Source: Steinernema hermaphroditum
Lineage: Eukaryota > Nematoda > Chromadorea > Rhabditida > Steinernematidae
Direction of reading: 5' to 3'
Assembly (NCBI GenBank): GCA_030435675.1
Contig: CM059621.1
Coordinates: 15,438,001-15,502,000, forward strand
Length of the DNA: 64,000 bases
The notes beneath the pieces were generated by a model that did not search any database, was not told where the DNA came from, and saw only the letters and a list, made by a program, of their open reading frames with translations. Shown piece after piece: positions 13,401-24,239 of this stretch. Numbering within the stretch: the first letter of the stretch is position 1; each line of letters starts with the position of its first letter. A program made the position numbers and the translations under genes.

Positions 13401-16400
13401 AGAGAATCCTGGAATCCTACAAGTGAAAATCCTGAAATTGGAGAATGAGAACCTAGCCGCTTTTGTCGTTGGAAACATCTCAACGAAGCCGACAGGGATT
13501 ACGGTAATTCCGCTCAAGAGCCTACCAATGAATGTGTCAGGAAAAATCGACAAAAACGAACTTTTGAAGCACGTGAAGAGTAGGGCAGATACAGCAGAAC
13601 TCCAAGGGACTCCGAAGAAGTTAGCCTTGATATGGCAAGATTTGTTACCTGGGATTACGGTAGCCTCGGAAGAAACTGACCTTTTCGATGTGGGTGGCCA
13701 TTCGTTGCTGCTCTTCACATTGAAGCAGAAGATCTTCGAAGATTTTGGTGTTTCGCTGCCGATTTCCACCTTGGGATCTTGTTCACGTCTCAAGGAGATG
13801 TCTGAGAAGATTAGCTTATTCTCAAAAGATGTCATCACAGCCATAAAAGAGTCTTCTGAAGCAACGGTTGGAGTATACTGTATCCATGCGATTGGCGGGA
13901 CCATCTATCCATATTACGTCTTTTCGAGAATGTTGCCCGAGAACTGCAATGTTTATGGTATCGATTACGATCAGGATTATCCGGCCAAGACGTTGAGTGA
14001 ACTGTCGCAGTTCTATGCCAAACAGGTAATAACTCTTTGCATTTGTAAGGGAAGTAGCCAAAAATCGTGAAAAAAATCTTCCATAAAACTGTGCCTTAGA
14101 CCTTCATAGAACAATGCTGCCCATACGCAAAACTTTCTATTTTTTCAAACCAATTGAGCATAATGCACTTAGGATCAGGGTAAGGGATCTCTGGAATTCA
14201 CAGAAAAACACACAGAAACGTGTTCTATTTTCTGGACAACCCAGATCAGCCGTCCCCATTCGTCACCTTCCCCTTTTGGTTCTCACTCGCGCATATCTAA
14301 TAAAAGCAACACTAAATCCTCTGTGTTATCGAGGAGAGCACTCCTTTGAGGGGCTCTGATCATCGCTAATGACACGTACACTCTAAATCATCAAATATAC
14401 AAGAGAAACTTGAAAAGCTTACGTCATCTTGCGTGTAATTGATCTGAAGGCACAGTCTTTACGCAAAAATTTCTATTCTTTCAACCCAACAATTTAAGCC
14501 AATTGCTGCTTCAGGGTAGTGAATAAAGAGGCACTTCGTTAATATAGTTTTGATTTGCGTTTGCAAGGAATCCCCAGAAAAGCGCACAAAAACGTATATT
14601 ATCGTCAAGAAAAGCGACCGTCAAAAATCTTTCAAAAAACTCATCCTAATAACTTCCTTAAGACCTTGCTGTAAAAATTTGAGAACTGAAAAGGGTCTCA
14701 GGCAGAGATAGGCAACGGCTGAGGCGTATCATCCGACAGTTGTTGCAATCGGTTGGCCAGCCGACTCAACGGACCCAACGCAGAGGGCGCAGACGAACAG
14801 AGAAGCGATGCATGTGTGCAAATTCGCTGACGCCGTCTGTAGTCAACCGTCAAAAAGAGCAATTTCCATAAGTATCAGCCTAGGCGTCACCAGCAGTCTG
14901 CATAATGTATATGCAAAAATCTACGGCATACTGCATAGTTTTGCTTCCCAAAGATATCTTTTTGGAGAAAAAGGATCTGAACAAAAATCCAGCCAAAAAC
15001 TCGCTGTAATAACTTCCTCAATGCTGCTGACGTCCATTAAAATTTTCAAAGCTTAAAAAGGACTTTAAAAACTAGAAATTTCGGAAAAGGGACTTTTCAA
15101 GACTTAAGCAAAAATATGGCAATGTTTTACTGAACTACTGCACATATGGCAATGCGAAAACCAGAAAGTTTGTGGACTGTAGTTGCTCGTCCGAATGGTG
15201 AATACCTTGAATGAGATCTTGGCTACTGATGTTAATAAACTGCAATTTTAATTTTACAATATTTTCCATGCAGTAACCCAATACTACTGATATTTTAAGG
15301 CATCTTTCTAATTCTTCGTGATCCTTGACCTCATCTCCATATGTCCAAGCGTCACCAGCATAGAGTAGTCAACAAAGAGCGATCTAAACATCCACGACAC
15401 TGAAGAAATGCGAAGAGCGTACGCTGTTTTTTTTTTTACTTTTTCTAGTTTTCCAGCCATTCAAAAATTTGTATTATTTCAACCTAATAAGTGAAATCGC
15501 TATATACGCTATACTTGGACGGATTCATGGAAATCAGCATAGTAAGGAATTGGGAAAAAGGCCCAAAATTCGCTGTATGTATTGCCGGCAATCTCTCCTC
15601 TGAAATATAAACGAAAAAGTCACCCCACTGATTTTTTGCGTTTGTTGCAAGTGGACCTAGCGGGTGGCCCAAAAAAGCATCTAAACTGGAATATCATTTC
15701 CGAGCATCCTAGGGTGAAACCGGTCGTTTTGGTTCAGCGATAGTACGGTAAATCGACGGTATTGACCTCTTCTCTCGATTTCCACTGTTACCAGCCCGAG
15801 CTGAAAAAGAAACTTTCTTAAAACTGTACCTTAGACCTTTAGAGTAACATGCTGCGTAGTCAAAAATTTCTCCTTTTCCAGCCTAACAATTTAATCATTA
15901 TGCAGTCCTTAAAATTTGCAAAAATTTTCAAAGCTTGAAACGTAAACGTACAAAATCCCAAAAATCCTTACTGCTACCTCTATTCTAAGACATCTTTCCA
16001 ATTCACAGAAGAACAAAAGAGCCCCCGGTCACCTCCCTCCTCTTTCAGATCAAGAGCCACCAAAAGCCCAACGAAAAACTCATCCTTCTTGGCCACTCAT
16101 TGGGCGGAATTTTGTGCCGCGAAATAACTCAAATCCTCAGTCACCCCTTCGTCATCATGCTGGACTCGTGGACCATTGGAACTTCGCAGCTATCAGCCGA
16201 GAACGTCAGAGCCTATCTGAAGAGTCAATTCGAAGTGATGCCGAACTGCGAGAGGCTCCTGGAGGGGTCTCTGAAGTTGACTCAGATGCTGAAGAATCAT
16301 CGGTTTAAGGAAACACATACAAAAATTTACTTGTTCAAAGCGCAGAAGTTGGGACAGTCAGCATTGAGGTATTCACTTTTGCGTTAATACTGCTTGTACT

Positions 16401-16593
16401 AATATCCAAATGTAGGGACAACATCACAGAGTCCACAATTCGATCGTATGCCGACAACGGATGGAGCACGTATTCTCCTCGACATCCGATCACCGTATAC
16501 CTCACCCCAGGAGACCACGAAACCATGCTTCGACCTGAGAATTTGAAGGATTATGTTGAAATAATCATGGATATCATAGAACGCGCTGCTTGA
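7421..16593 (+). CDS. Hybrid PKS-NRPS: KS-AT-KR-ACP-C-A-PCP-TE
   Basis: Joined exons 7421-7466, 7514-14025, 16049-16368 and 16416-16593 keep phase and give about 2,351 aa. Domains by approximate residue: ketosynthase with Cys218 (TACSTAL), His354 (CHATGT) and His389 (NIGHG); acyltransferase with Ser601 (GHSLGEY) and His692; short ketoreductase with GGNGFLG (955) and YASGN (1057); carrier Ser1192 (GGHSL); condensation HHIITDG (1345); adenylation YTSGSTGKPKGV (1735), QIYGPSE, LGRTDDQIKIKG and LPMNVSGKID; carrier Ser2079 (GGHSL); thioesterase with Ser2203 (GHSLGG), a candidate Asp2225 and a His near 2326. All core catalytic residues are present. It should condense one ketide unit with one amino acid and release the product by hydrolysis or cyclisation. 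The start is the ATG at 7421 (context AAGATGG), joined through a 47-nt intron to the long exon; a start inside the long exon would need GTG. AATAAA lies at 16626. The acyltransferase and adenylation domains have unusually short N-terminal parts. The product is unknown. Confidence 0.9.
7514..14025 (+). other. 6.5-kb giant exon dense in TACNGTA palindromes
   Basis: This single coding exon holds nearly all the synthase. By eye I count about 40 matches to the 7-base palindrome TACNGTA (for example near 8820, 9811, 10183, 11258, 11300, 12530, 13132, 13499, 13656). Chance at equal base use would give one to two. The longer form GATTACGGTA or its complement occurs at least seven times (around 11434, 11461, 11891, 12480, 12530, 13498, 13654). 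Many fall on codons for Thr-Val or Ile-Thr-Val. Such motifs are also scattered in other introns and flanks of the window, but much more thinly. Confidence 0.8.
14026..16048 (+). other. 2,023-nt intron inside the thioesterase domain
   Basis: Donor CAG|GTAATA at 14026 and acceptor TCTTTCAG at 16048, both phase 0. It separates the N-terminal thioesterase strand (CIHAIGG) from the nucleophile GHSLGG, and is about 43 times longer than the other two introns of the gene. It contains copies of a dispersed repeat: 14240-14350 matches about 19180-19280, both with GCCGTCCCCA.. and GAGGAGAGCACTC. It also has several internal repeats with AATAACTTCCT. No coding sequence is seen inside it. Confidence 0.75.
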
Positions 16594-16599
16594 GTTGTA

Positions 16600-19500
16600 T
16601 TCACAATATTGAAGTGATTGAAGCCAATAAAATGAAAGTGATCTTATTTATGGTGTTGAAAGAAGTATGAAAATGAAAGTGTTCTTATCTTCTTATTCTT
16701 ATCTATCTTATCTTCAGTAATCTATGGAGCAGGGGTGATAGGTCGGGTCGTCCGCTCGCTGTCTCTGAGGTCCGCCTAATAAGTTGAGTGGAGACATTTA
16801 CAAAAATTTTGCACGCTGGAAAGGTGAGTCAAGTTTCAATACTTCAGCAAACTGTGGAGCACATCTGGCAAATCGAAACACTGTAAGCTTGTAAAATGAT
16901 AGCAAAAATCCGTTATTGTAAGGCATCGTTCCACTCCTCGGTTGTCTCCAGATTTCCATAAGTGTCAGCCCAAGCGTGACCAGCCGTAGTAACTGAGTAG
17001 TAACTGTAACAGCTTTCTTAAGTGTACACAATGTTCAAAGTTCAAAAATATCCTTAGATCTCAAAAATTCAGCAAACTAATTCAGCAAGCACATCTAGCA
17101 AAGCGATTAACAAGAGAGGTTGGTATAAACAAAAATTAGGACTACCGCTATTCTAAGGCATTTTTCTTTTTTGGAAAGCTTGGCAATTATAATAAATATA
17201 CAGCCTGTCGCTTAAGGATAGAGCCTCCTGGTTTTTAAAAATTTGGACCACTCACCTCAGAGATAAGACGCATTCATTCTGAAGAGTCTAAATGCAAGAG
17301 TTCAAGCACTCATAATCGGTGCAGTCCCCAGACGTCTAGAAAATACGTACGCCGAGAAAGCCCTTATCATTCTTGGACTCAGATTGATTGTGTCTTATCT
17401 CCGAGAGGAGCGGCCATTTATCCATGGTGACCTGAAACTGTCAAATGTCGAGATGCACATTCACACATTTTTAACAATATATCGAAAACGTATGAAGTAG
17501 AGAATTATCTAAACTCTGATAGGATTCAATAATTTAAGTATATCGAGGCAACTATACCTAGAACACAACACACAAGGCTCGTTGAAAAATCCATAGATAT
17601 GAGCCTAAGCCAAGCCTGGACTAGCCCACGCAAAAAAAATAAATGCGGAACCGCCGACGCTCTGAGGACACCACAACCGGTGAAGACGCAACTTCCGGAA
17701 CCGGAACCCACCAGACGCGAGCTCCTAAGTGCTGCAAATGTTCCCGCAAATGACATCCTCTGGTTTGTTGTCCAAGAAGGCGAAATGTCTTTGATAGATG
17801 CAGTGAGTCGAAGAAGATGGAGAGAGATCCCTTCCAGTAAAACAACAATTTTGCAAATACTTGAAATTTGATTATAACTACCCACGGCATTTTCCTCGTT
17901 GTCAAAAATATTTTCCGTGATAAAATCACTTACTATGCCAAAAATTTTTTTCATGTGTATGGTCGTGGTGTCGAACCGGTCGTAGACGGCGCGCTTCATG
18001 GGGCATCTTCGACACCACCGCTACGCCAAGGATGAAGCCCGCAGCAATGAGACATCCTCTGTTTGTATATTATTCGGTGTCATGCAAGGCGAAATGCCTT
18101 TGAGTCGTGAATAAAGTCAAAGTCAAAGTCAAATGGTCGTGGTATTCAAATAATGCATCCAAAAATCAACACTGTTTATCTTCCCCAGTCGGTAGCACTA
18201 CAACAGAGACAGCTGAGTTAGTCAGCAAAGACTTAAACTAACATTGTTTGGGAGATCTGCGCTGAGAGAAAAAAATGCCCTCAATATACGTAAAAAAATT
18301 ACATCCTTTAACTGACGGCAAGCCCTGTGGCAGTTGTGAGTCACCCAGCATCCAGAGGGAAGTGGGACACCCAGAAGCTGTAATCTCACCACCGCTGACA
18401 ACAAGATGTCATCCGGCCGCGTGAGATGTCATTCTGAAGGTCGCCGACGCTCTCAGGACATCACAGCCGGATAAGAAGCAGCTGTCGCATCACGTACTCA
18501 TCTCGTCGATTGGAGCATATGCATATGCTGGCTCCATCCAATAAAAAGAATAAGAATGCACTCCTCAGAGGAGATCCTATCATCACAAAGGAGTATGTGC
18601 TCATAAACCGGCCTGACATTACGACCTGCTTTCGACTTCCTCAAAAATTCTCGAAACTCGAAAAGCCTCCGCTTCCGCAAACGTTCGTTCATAAACGTAA
18701 ACATTTCTCATTTCTTTCAACCCAGCAAAGCAGTTTTTCCTTGCAATTTCCTATTTCTTATCAGTTAGTCACTGAAGCCTGTGAGAATGAATGTGTTTAA
18801 CGTCAGCTATTAAAAGCAGAAAAGGGTGTGCATATCAGTTTCTAGCGGCGGCTTATCACACCATTCTGTCGGCTTCCGTTGTCACGGTCCGCTGCTACTT
18901 CCTAATTGCGCCAACCTGACATTTTATGACCCTTATTATTTTGTATTTAAAAGGTCTTTTTCTGCTCATCAAAAAACAATGGAGCGGTCAAACATTTCGA
19001 GATGTTTCGCGTAAATTTCGACGTGGTGTACAGGTGTAAGTGTCCTGATTACTTTATCGAAATACTATTTATACCGAAATTATATTATCACTGATGATTA
19101 CGTGTGCGCTTTATAAATAGGCCTTGGTTCATGCTTCGAATTATCAAAAATCAAGAAAAAACTCTAAAGCCTCAGCCGTCCCCACTCATCATTCTCCCCT
19201 TCTGATTCCTCCATCTGATAAACGCAACACTTAATCCATCTGCATTATTGAGGAGAGCACTCTTTAGAGGCGATTTTACCATCAATAATGTAATGAGTTC
19301 GTAAGACTTATAAAGGAGCCTGACACCTTGAAATACACTCCGATCAAGCAAAAATTCAAAAGAAACTCAAAAGCTTCCGCTGTCCACAAACTTGGTATAC
19401 GTGAGAGTTGCAACCCAACGACCCCTCACAATGTTAAACCCTTCCTTTATGTACATCTTCTGTTGTGTATTCTATTGGGTTGGTGCATTGATTTTAACAT

Positions 19501-20130
19501 CAGTAACGAGCACATGTGCGTCCTATAAACGGACATGACAACAAAAAATGTACCGTCAAAAATCTTGAAACCTGAAAAGCCATCCATCTGCGTTATCGAG
19601 GAGATTTTACCACCATGAGTACGTGAGAGTTATAAAAGGGACCTGATTGCATTGTTGATTGTTAAAAATCTTGAAACTTGATAACCGTTAGTTGTTTACA
19701 AAAATATATTCTTCTTCTGTTAGTATTCTATAACGAATCATCGAATCGAATCACCGAACGACAAAACATATTCATTTTGTTACGGTCTACAAGAATTGGG
19801 AAGGTTTCAGCCTCAGAACAAGTAAACCCGCTACCATTTTGGGGAAATCATTGGAAACTTCATCGCACAAAAATCTCATCGAAAACCGACATGTTTGACC
19901 CTTGCCTTGTAGGTGTATAAGATGCCACTTCTGGTAGTGCCGATGATTGCTTAGACGTCGCCGCGTGTCATGTAACGTGAAAAATATCGACCCCACTGAT
20001 CTATTCATATTTAGCTCTTTTGAGAGATGTTTCACAGAGATCAACTACCATTTGACCTCCGAAAAATGTCATCCAGTGAAATCGACACAGGTAGCTTATG
20101 CAAAAATGGCACATATTCAACGTCAATTTA
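16600..20130. repeat. Repeat-filled intergenic region
   Basis: No gene can be supported. From 17600 to 18480 there is a mixed-orientation copy of repeat family B, recognisable by GACGCTCTGAGGACACCACA and TCGAACCGGTCGTAGACGG. Segments at 18530-18620, 19160-19290 and 19560-19640 share GAGGAGAGCACTC or GAGGAGAT..ACCATC blocks with the synthase intron. At 17250-17400 a short inverted pair, GAGATAAGAC and GTCTTATCTC, may mark the ends of a small element. Confidence 0.5.
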
Positions 20131-20142
20131 GATAGCGACTAC

Positions 20143-22908
20143 ATGAATTCGCCCGAAGAGGAAGATGAAGAACTGTATGAAGAGTTCGACAAAGTACTCA
20201 CCCTAGAGCATCCGCCCTTCGTGGTTTGCGACTATGTCCCCGAAGGTTTCGTTCTGTCGAAGACCACCGATGCTGAGAGCTTTGCCCTACTTCGAAGCGA
20301 GAACGTCAACAGCGATTGCGATCTCGTCATCGGCGACGTCATCGAGCTGAGCTACAGCACGACTATACTTGATCCTCCAGTAGTTTATGGGGACAAGTTC
20401 ATAACCCGTGAAGCGGAAGAAGCGATCGGTGAGCAGGACAAAAAGGAAAGGCTGACGAAAACGATCTACGGAGTGAAAGATCAGTACGGCCAGTTGATCA
20501 CCACCAACGGCCGTGTGCCTATCGAGATCGTCTATGAAGGAAAGGAAGCGAATGTGATGGAGAATCTAGGCATCGGAATTCCGTTCGCCTTTGAAGTGCC
20601 CGTTGCGAACAAGCGGACACAAGTCTCCGACTACTGGATGACTCTTCCCCACAGCGTGAGCATTAAAAAGCCGATCTTCAATCTCCGATGCGAATCGGTC
20701 CTCGAGAATCCCTACCCTACTCGAAGCGAGAAAGCCGCAGGCGCCCATCTTGTACGAAGACACCGCTGTCGACTTGAAGCTCATCGTCTGCTCCTGGGAA
20801 AGTACTTCGAGGCATTCAAGAACAGCGAGGAACTAGATTTTCAGTCTTTCGAAGACAAGGAGTGTCGCTGGAATAAATCAGCCTATAAAGGAATCTGCCA
20901 GTTCGGGGAAGGACTTCCAAGAGGATACGCGGTCGACGCCGTCATAGAAATCAAAAATCCAGATATCGCAGTCCAAACCCTCAAGAACGGAAAGAAGATT
21001 CTACAGGCCCTGGCCAAGATCACAAGGGTCGGAGACACTTGGTTCGAGTTCCGAGCAGACGAAGTGTACGAGGAACAATGCGCCCTTATGTACGGAGAAA
21101 ATCGGATGCAGCTGTTCAATGGGATCAAATGCACGATTCGGCTGATGGAGCCGGAATATGACGAGCTGGTCGCCTACATAGACCGGAAGCTTGAGGCGAA
21201 TCTTGCTCGATACGCCGAGGAAAACAATGAGGAAAAGATCGGAGCGGCGGAAAGAGGCCTTCGACTACTTAGACACACCGGAAACGCTAAGAGGTTCAAA
21301 CCTAAGGTGATTAGGGAGGACGACAAGCTTAAAGTCGGCGACGAAGTGAAGCGGCTGGATATCGAACAGCGAAGAACGATCGACACGCTCGCCTTCCACA
21401 AGAGCCCTCCGAGGTTTTCAGTGCTGACAGCCTGTCCGGGAACTGGAAAGACCCTCTGCGCAGCTGCAACCATCCAGGCGAATGTACTCAAAGAGGGAGG
21501 GAAGGAGAAAGGAGACGAGCCCAAGAAGGTGCAGATGGTGCTGGCGATGACGAACTACGCCGTCGACAACATGGCTGCGGCTCTTCATAAGATCGGCGGA
21601 CTGCGTGTCCTGAGAATCTACTCCATTAGCGCCACAAGGAAGCGAACGGCTCAAGAGCCAGAGTATGGCCTGAACGCTATTATTGCAAAGATGATCAGCG
21701 ATCTCCCATCTTCGCCAAAGTCACTGACACCTACCCAAAAGACCCTCTGGGAGTACATGCGAAATGAGATGGCGCTTAGCCATTTCGAGCAACGCGGAGT
21801 AACAGCTCACCAGGAAAAAGAGTTCATACTTCGGAAGATGCAGCAAAGGACTCTCACCTCCGAGATCTACAGCATCGTTATGAAGCAGTACAATCCTGAC
21901 GTGATTCTCACAACCGCGGACAGCTATCTTCGCTACCGTATCAAGCGCACTCTCTCCACTCTCGCTCCTTCAAAACACCGGAATCAGAAGATTCTCAAGC
22001 AAGTGGATGGCATAACCGGGAAGGCCTACTACAACCCGTTCGAAGTGTTTTTCGAGGACAGAACAGTGAGTCGTCTTGTCGTGGAAGAAGCCTCGCAGCT
22101 TGATCTTGCGCATTTCACCGCCCTCATGGCCGTCAACAGAGACACCGAACAGATCGTCCTCATCGGCGACCCCAAGCAGATGCCGCCCTTTTACTCCGTC
22201 ACCAACGATACGCGTCTTCGAAAGTACGGTGGCCAATCAGTTCTAAACATGCTGCTGCGCAACAAAAACTGCGCCAACTTCACCCTCAGCATCGGCTACC
22301 GTAGCCATCCGGATCTGCAAAAGCTCACCGCTCTCTTCTACGGAAATCTGAAGCGCAAGGATTTCCCTGGTTCTCGGCGACGTTGGAAGAAGCACCCCGA
22401 CGCAAAGTGGAACATCTGGGGACGCCCGAATCAGCGTTGGAGAGGACCTCTGCAGTTCCGTCTGATCAGCGGCAAGAGCGCGAAGACCAACGCGTTCTCG
22501 CGAAACAACGAACTCGAAGCCCACGTGGCTCTGAACCTCATCTTAAAAGCCCTCGCATGTGGTGTCCTTGCCAAGAACATCGGTGTTATCTGCCTCTACG
22601 CCGGACAAGCGGCGCTGATGCGTTCGAAGCTCATGAATGGCGGCGTTTTCTACGAGGACATTGAAGTGGCGACGGTGGATTCGTTCCAAGGCCGTGAGAA
22701 GCACTACATCATCCTGCTGACTACACGCACGAAGGGGCCCATCGAAGGCGAATGGAGCAAATTCATCACGGACGAACGACGCATGAACGTTGCCACTTCA
22801 CGCGCTATCCATGGAATGATCATCATCGGAAGCTGTTGGATGAAGAGAGCGTGGCCGATGGTTTATCAGTACTGCTACACGAATAAGCTGATCTACAAAG
22901 ACCTGTGA
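20143..22908 (+). CDS. Intronless UPF1/DNA2-like superfamily 1 helicase
   Basis: A 921-aa uninterrupted frame. Helicase motifs in order, by approximate residue: Walker A ACPGTGKT (430), Walker B variant VVEEASQ (647), GDPKQMPP (675), IGYRSHP (720), VDSFQG (845) and NVATSRA (882). The order and the DPKQ and VATSRA motifs fit the UPF1/MOV10/DNA2-NAM7 group of RNA or DNA helicases with AAA_11/AAA_12 halves. The first 420 residues, with an acidic start, are not recognised. An in-frame ATG exists at 20098, but a 3' splice site (CAATTTAG) ends at 20131, only 12 nt before the ATG at 20143, so I favour trans-splicing and that start. One exon of this length is unusual beside the short-exon genes further right. 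Substrate and pathway are not shown. Confidence 0.85.
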   Translation: MNSPEEEDEELYEEFDKVLTLEHPPFVVCDYVPEGFVLSKTTDAESFALLRSENVNSDCDLVIGDVIELSYSTTILDPPVVYGDKFITREAEEAIGEQDKKERLTKTIYGVKDQYGQLITTNGRVPIEIVYEGKEANVMENLGIGIPFAFEVPVANKRTQVSDYWMTLPHSVSIKKPIFNLRCESVLENPYPTRSEKAAGAHLVRRHRCRLEAHRLLLGKYFEAFKNSEELDFQSFEDKECRWNKSAYKGICQFGEGLPRGYAVDAVIEIKNPDIAVQTLKNGKKILQALAKITRVGDTWFEFRADEVYEEQCALMYGENRMQLFNGIKCTIRLMEPEYDELVAYIDRKLEANLARYAEENNEEKIGAAERGLRLLRHTGNAKRFKPKVIREDDKLKVGDEVKRLDIEQRRTIDTLAFHKSPPRFSVLTACPGTGKTLCAAATIQANVLKEGGKEKGDEPKKVQMVLAMTNYAVDNMAAALHKIGGLRVLRIYSISATRKRTAQEPEYGLNAIIAKMISDLPSSPKSLTPTQKTLWEYMRNEMALSHFEQRGVTAHQEKEFILRKMQQRTLTSEIYSIVMKQYNPDVILTTADSYLRYRIKRTLSTLAPSKHRNQKILKQVDGITGKAYYNPFEVFFEDRTVSRLVVEEASQLDLAHFTALMAVNRDTEQIVLIGDPKQMPPFYSVTNDTRLRKYGGQSVLNMLLRNKNCANFTLSIGYRSHPDLQKLTALFYGNLKRKDFPGSRRRWKKHPDAKWNIWGRPNQRWRGPLQFRLISGKSAKTNAFSRNNELEAHVALNLILKALACGVLAKNIGVICLYAGQAALMRSKLMNGGVFYEDIEVATVDSFQGREKHYIILLTTRTKGPIEGEWSKFITDERRMNVATSRAIHGMIIIGSCWMKRAWPMVYQYCYTNKLIYKDL

Positions 22909-23512
22909 CATCGCGGTGAACAGAAGGATATTAATAATATTGTAATGATTCAGTGATGAAACTTAACAATTAACGAAAAAAACTCTTTTGCATGCAAGTA
23001 AACTTTCAAAAATTATGAAATCTGTACACCTAAAAACAGCCCCATCAATTCTCAACAATGCCCATCAAACCCTTAATATGATGAACAAGGTCAATGAACA
23101 TTTCGCGAGGTTTTGAGGTTTTCGAGACGATGGAAGGAAGGTTAAGGATGCTCATAGCAACATCGCAGGCGACACCCATAACTGCTTTGTACACATCAGC
23201 TCGGTTCAGCAATCAGGAAATGCCAGTCAATGATGGACTTCTTGACCCAGGCAGAGAAACGATTCCCCGGATTGTCACAAAGATGATAACTTTGATGCAC
23301 TAGTTACCGAAAACGACTCGTTGCTGCCGACACTCCGACGCAGTTCGAGTAAAACCCTCGCCTTCCGTCAACCAAGGAACCATAAAAGTAACAAAAACGG
23401 AGAGAACGAGCTCATGGCTCATGAACCCTGTATAACTTGAGCACTTGGGGACCTGAAGGACCATACCCAGCTCGACGATCTGAAGAATATTGCTGATGTC
23501 TTTACCCAACCG

Positions 23513-23935
23513 TGTGTGTGTGTGTGTGACAAAATAAGGACCCCGAGGGGAACCGAGAGCTTACAAACAGAGAACGTTCGCAATGAGCCACACAAACAAT
23601 TGAGATGGTAGTGCTCTACTTCCACTATCTCTCTGGCGATGCTAGGCTTTGAGTTTTTTTGCTGTTTTTGAGTGATTTTTTGTCTATTTTGTAACCAGCA
23701 GTGTTTTCGGTTCGAGTTTCCTGAAACTTTACAATTTTTTCGCCCACTTTAGCCATTTACATGAGCGCCAATCTTGCCGCCCGCAGGGCTACGGTTTCTC
23801 GCTGCCCTCAGGGCTACAGTTTTTGGCCCCAACTTCAACCCTATCCATGAGCACCAATCTTGCCGCCCGCAGGGCTACAGGCTAATTGGCTTTTAGTACC
23901 TGGAGGGTGCGAATTCGCGCGCAGCCGGGTTTATT
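23513..23935 (+). repeat. Interspersed element with GCCGCCCGCAGGG units, copy 1
   Basis: Starts with a short GT run, then ACAAAATAAGGACCCCGAGG, an AT-rich middle (GGTAGTGCTCTACTTCCACT and CAGCAGTGTTTTCGGTTCGA) and two to three units of CTTGCCGCCCGCAGGGCTA. It ends with GCGCGAATTCGCGC, a perfect palindrome, and AGCCGGGTTTAT. The same order recurs at 58490-59205, so both boundaries are defined by comparison. It lacks a 46-base section near the left end that copy 2 has. No coding capacity. Confidence 0.8.
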
Positions 23936-24239
23936 GAAAATAACGCACGGAAAAAGTTCATTATGGAGTTCATTAAAAAGAGAGATTTTTATGGTGAAAT
24001 TTTATCTAAAACCAGCTTCAGAACGATCTTCAGGACGACATCTCACGCAGTTGGATAGCGTTATTTTATAAACGCAAAATTCCGACGGTTTAAGCTCTTT
24101 TTAGATAAAATTTCACCACGGTCCGTCGCCGAGCTCTGAAGTTTTCAACAATTGCATTCATTTCCATTGAATTAAGATTGCATACGCATAAGTACAGGTG
24201 GGTGGCAACAGAAAAAAAATAGGAGAGCCTTGCAACAGT

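Noticed and set aside
7528..14070. Treating the long frame as a bacterial-style intronless gene with a GTG start.
   Set aside because: A 47-nt upstream intron and the phase-0 donor at 14026, leading to the missing thioesterase exons, show a spliced eukaryotic gene.
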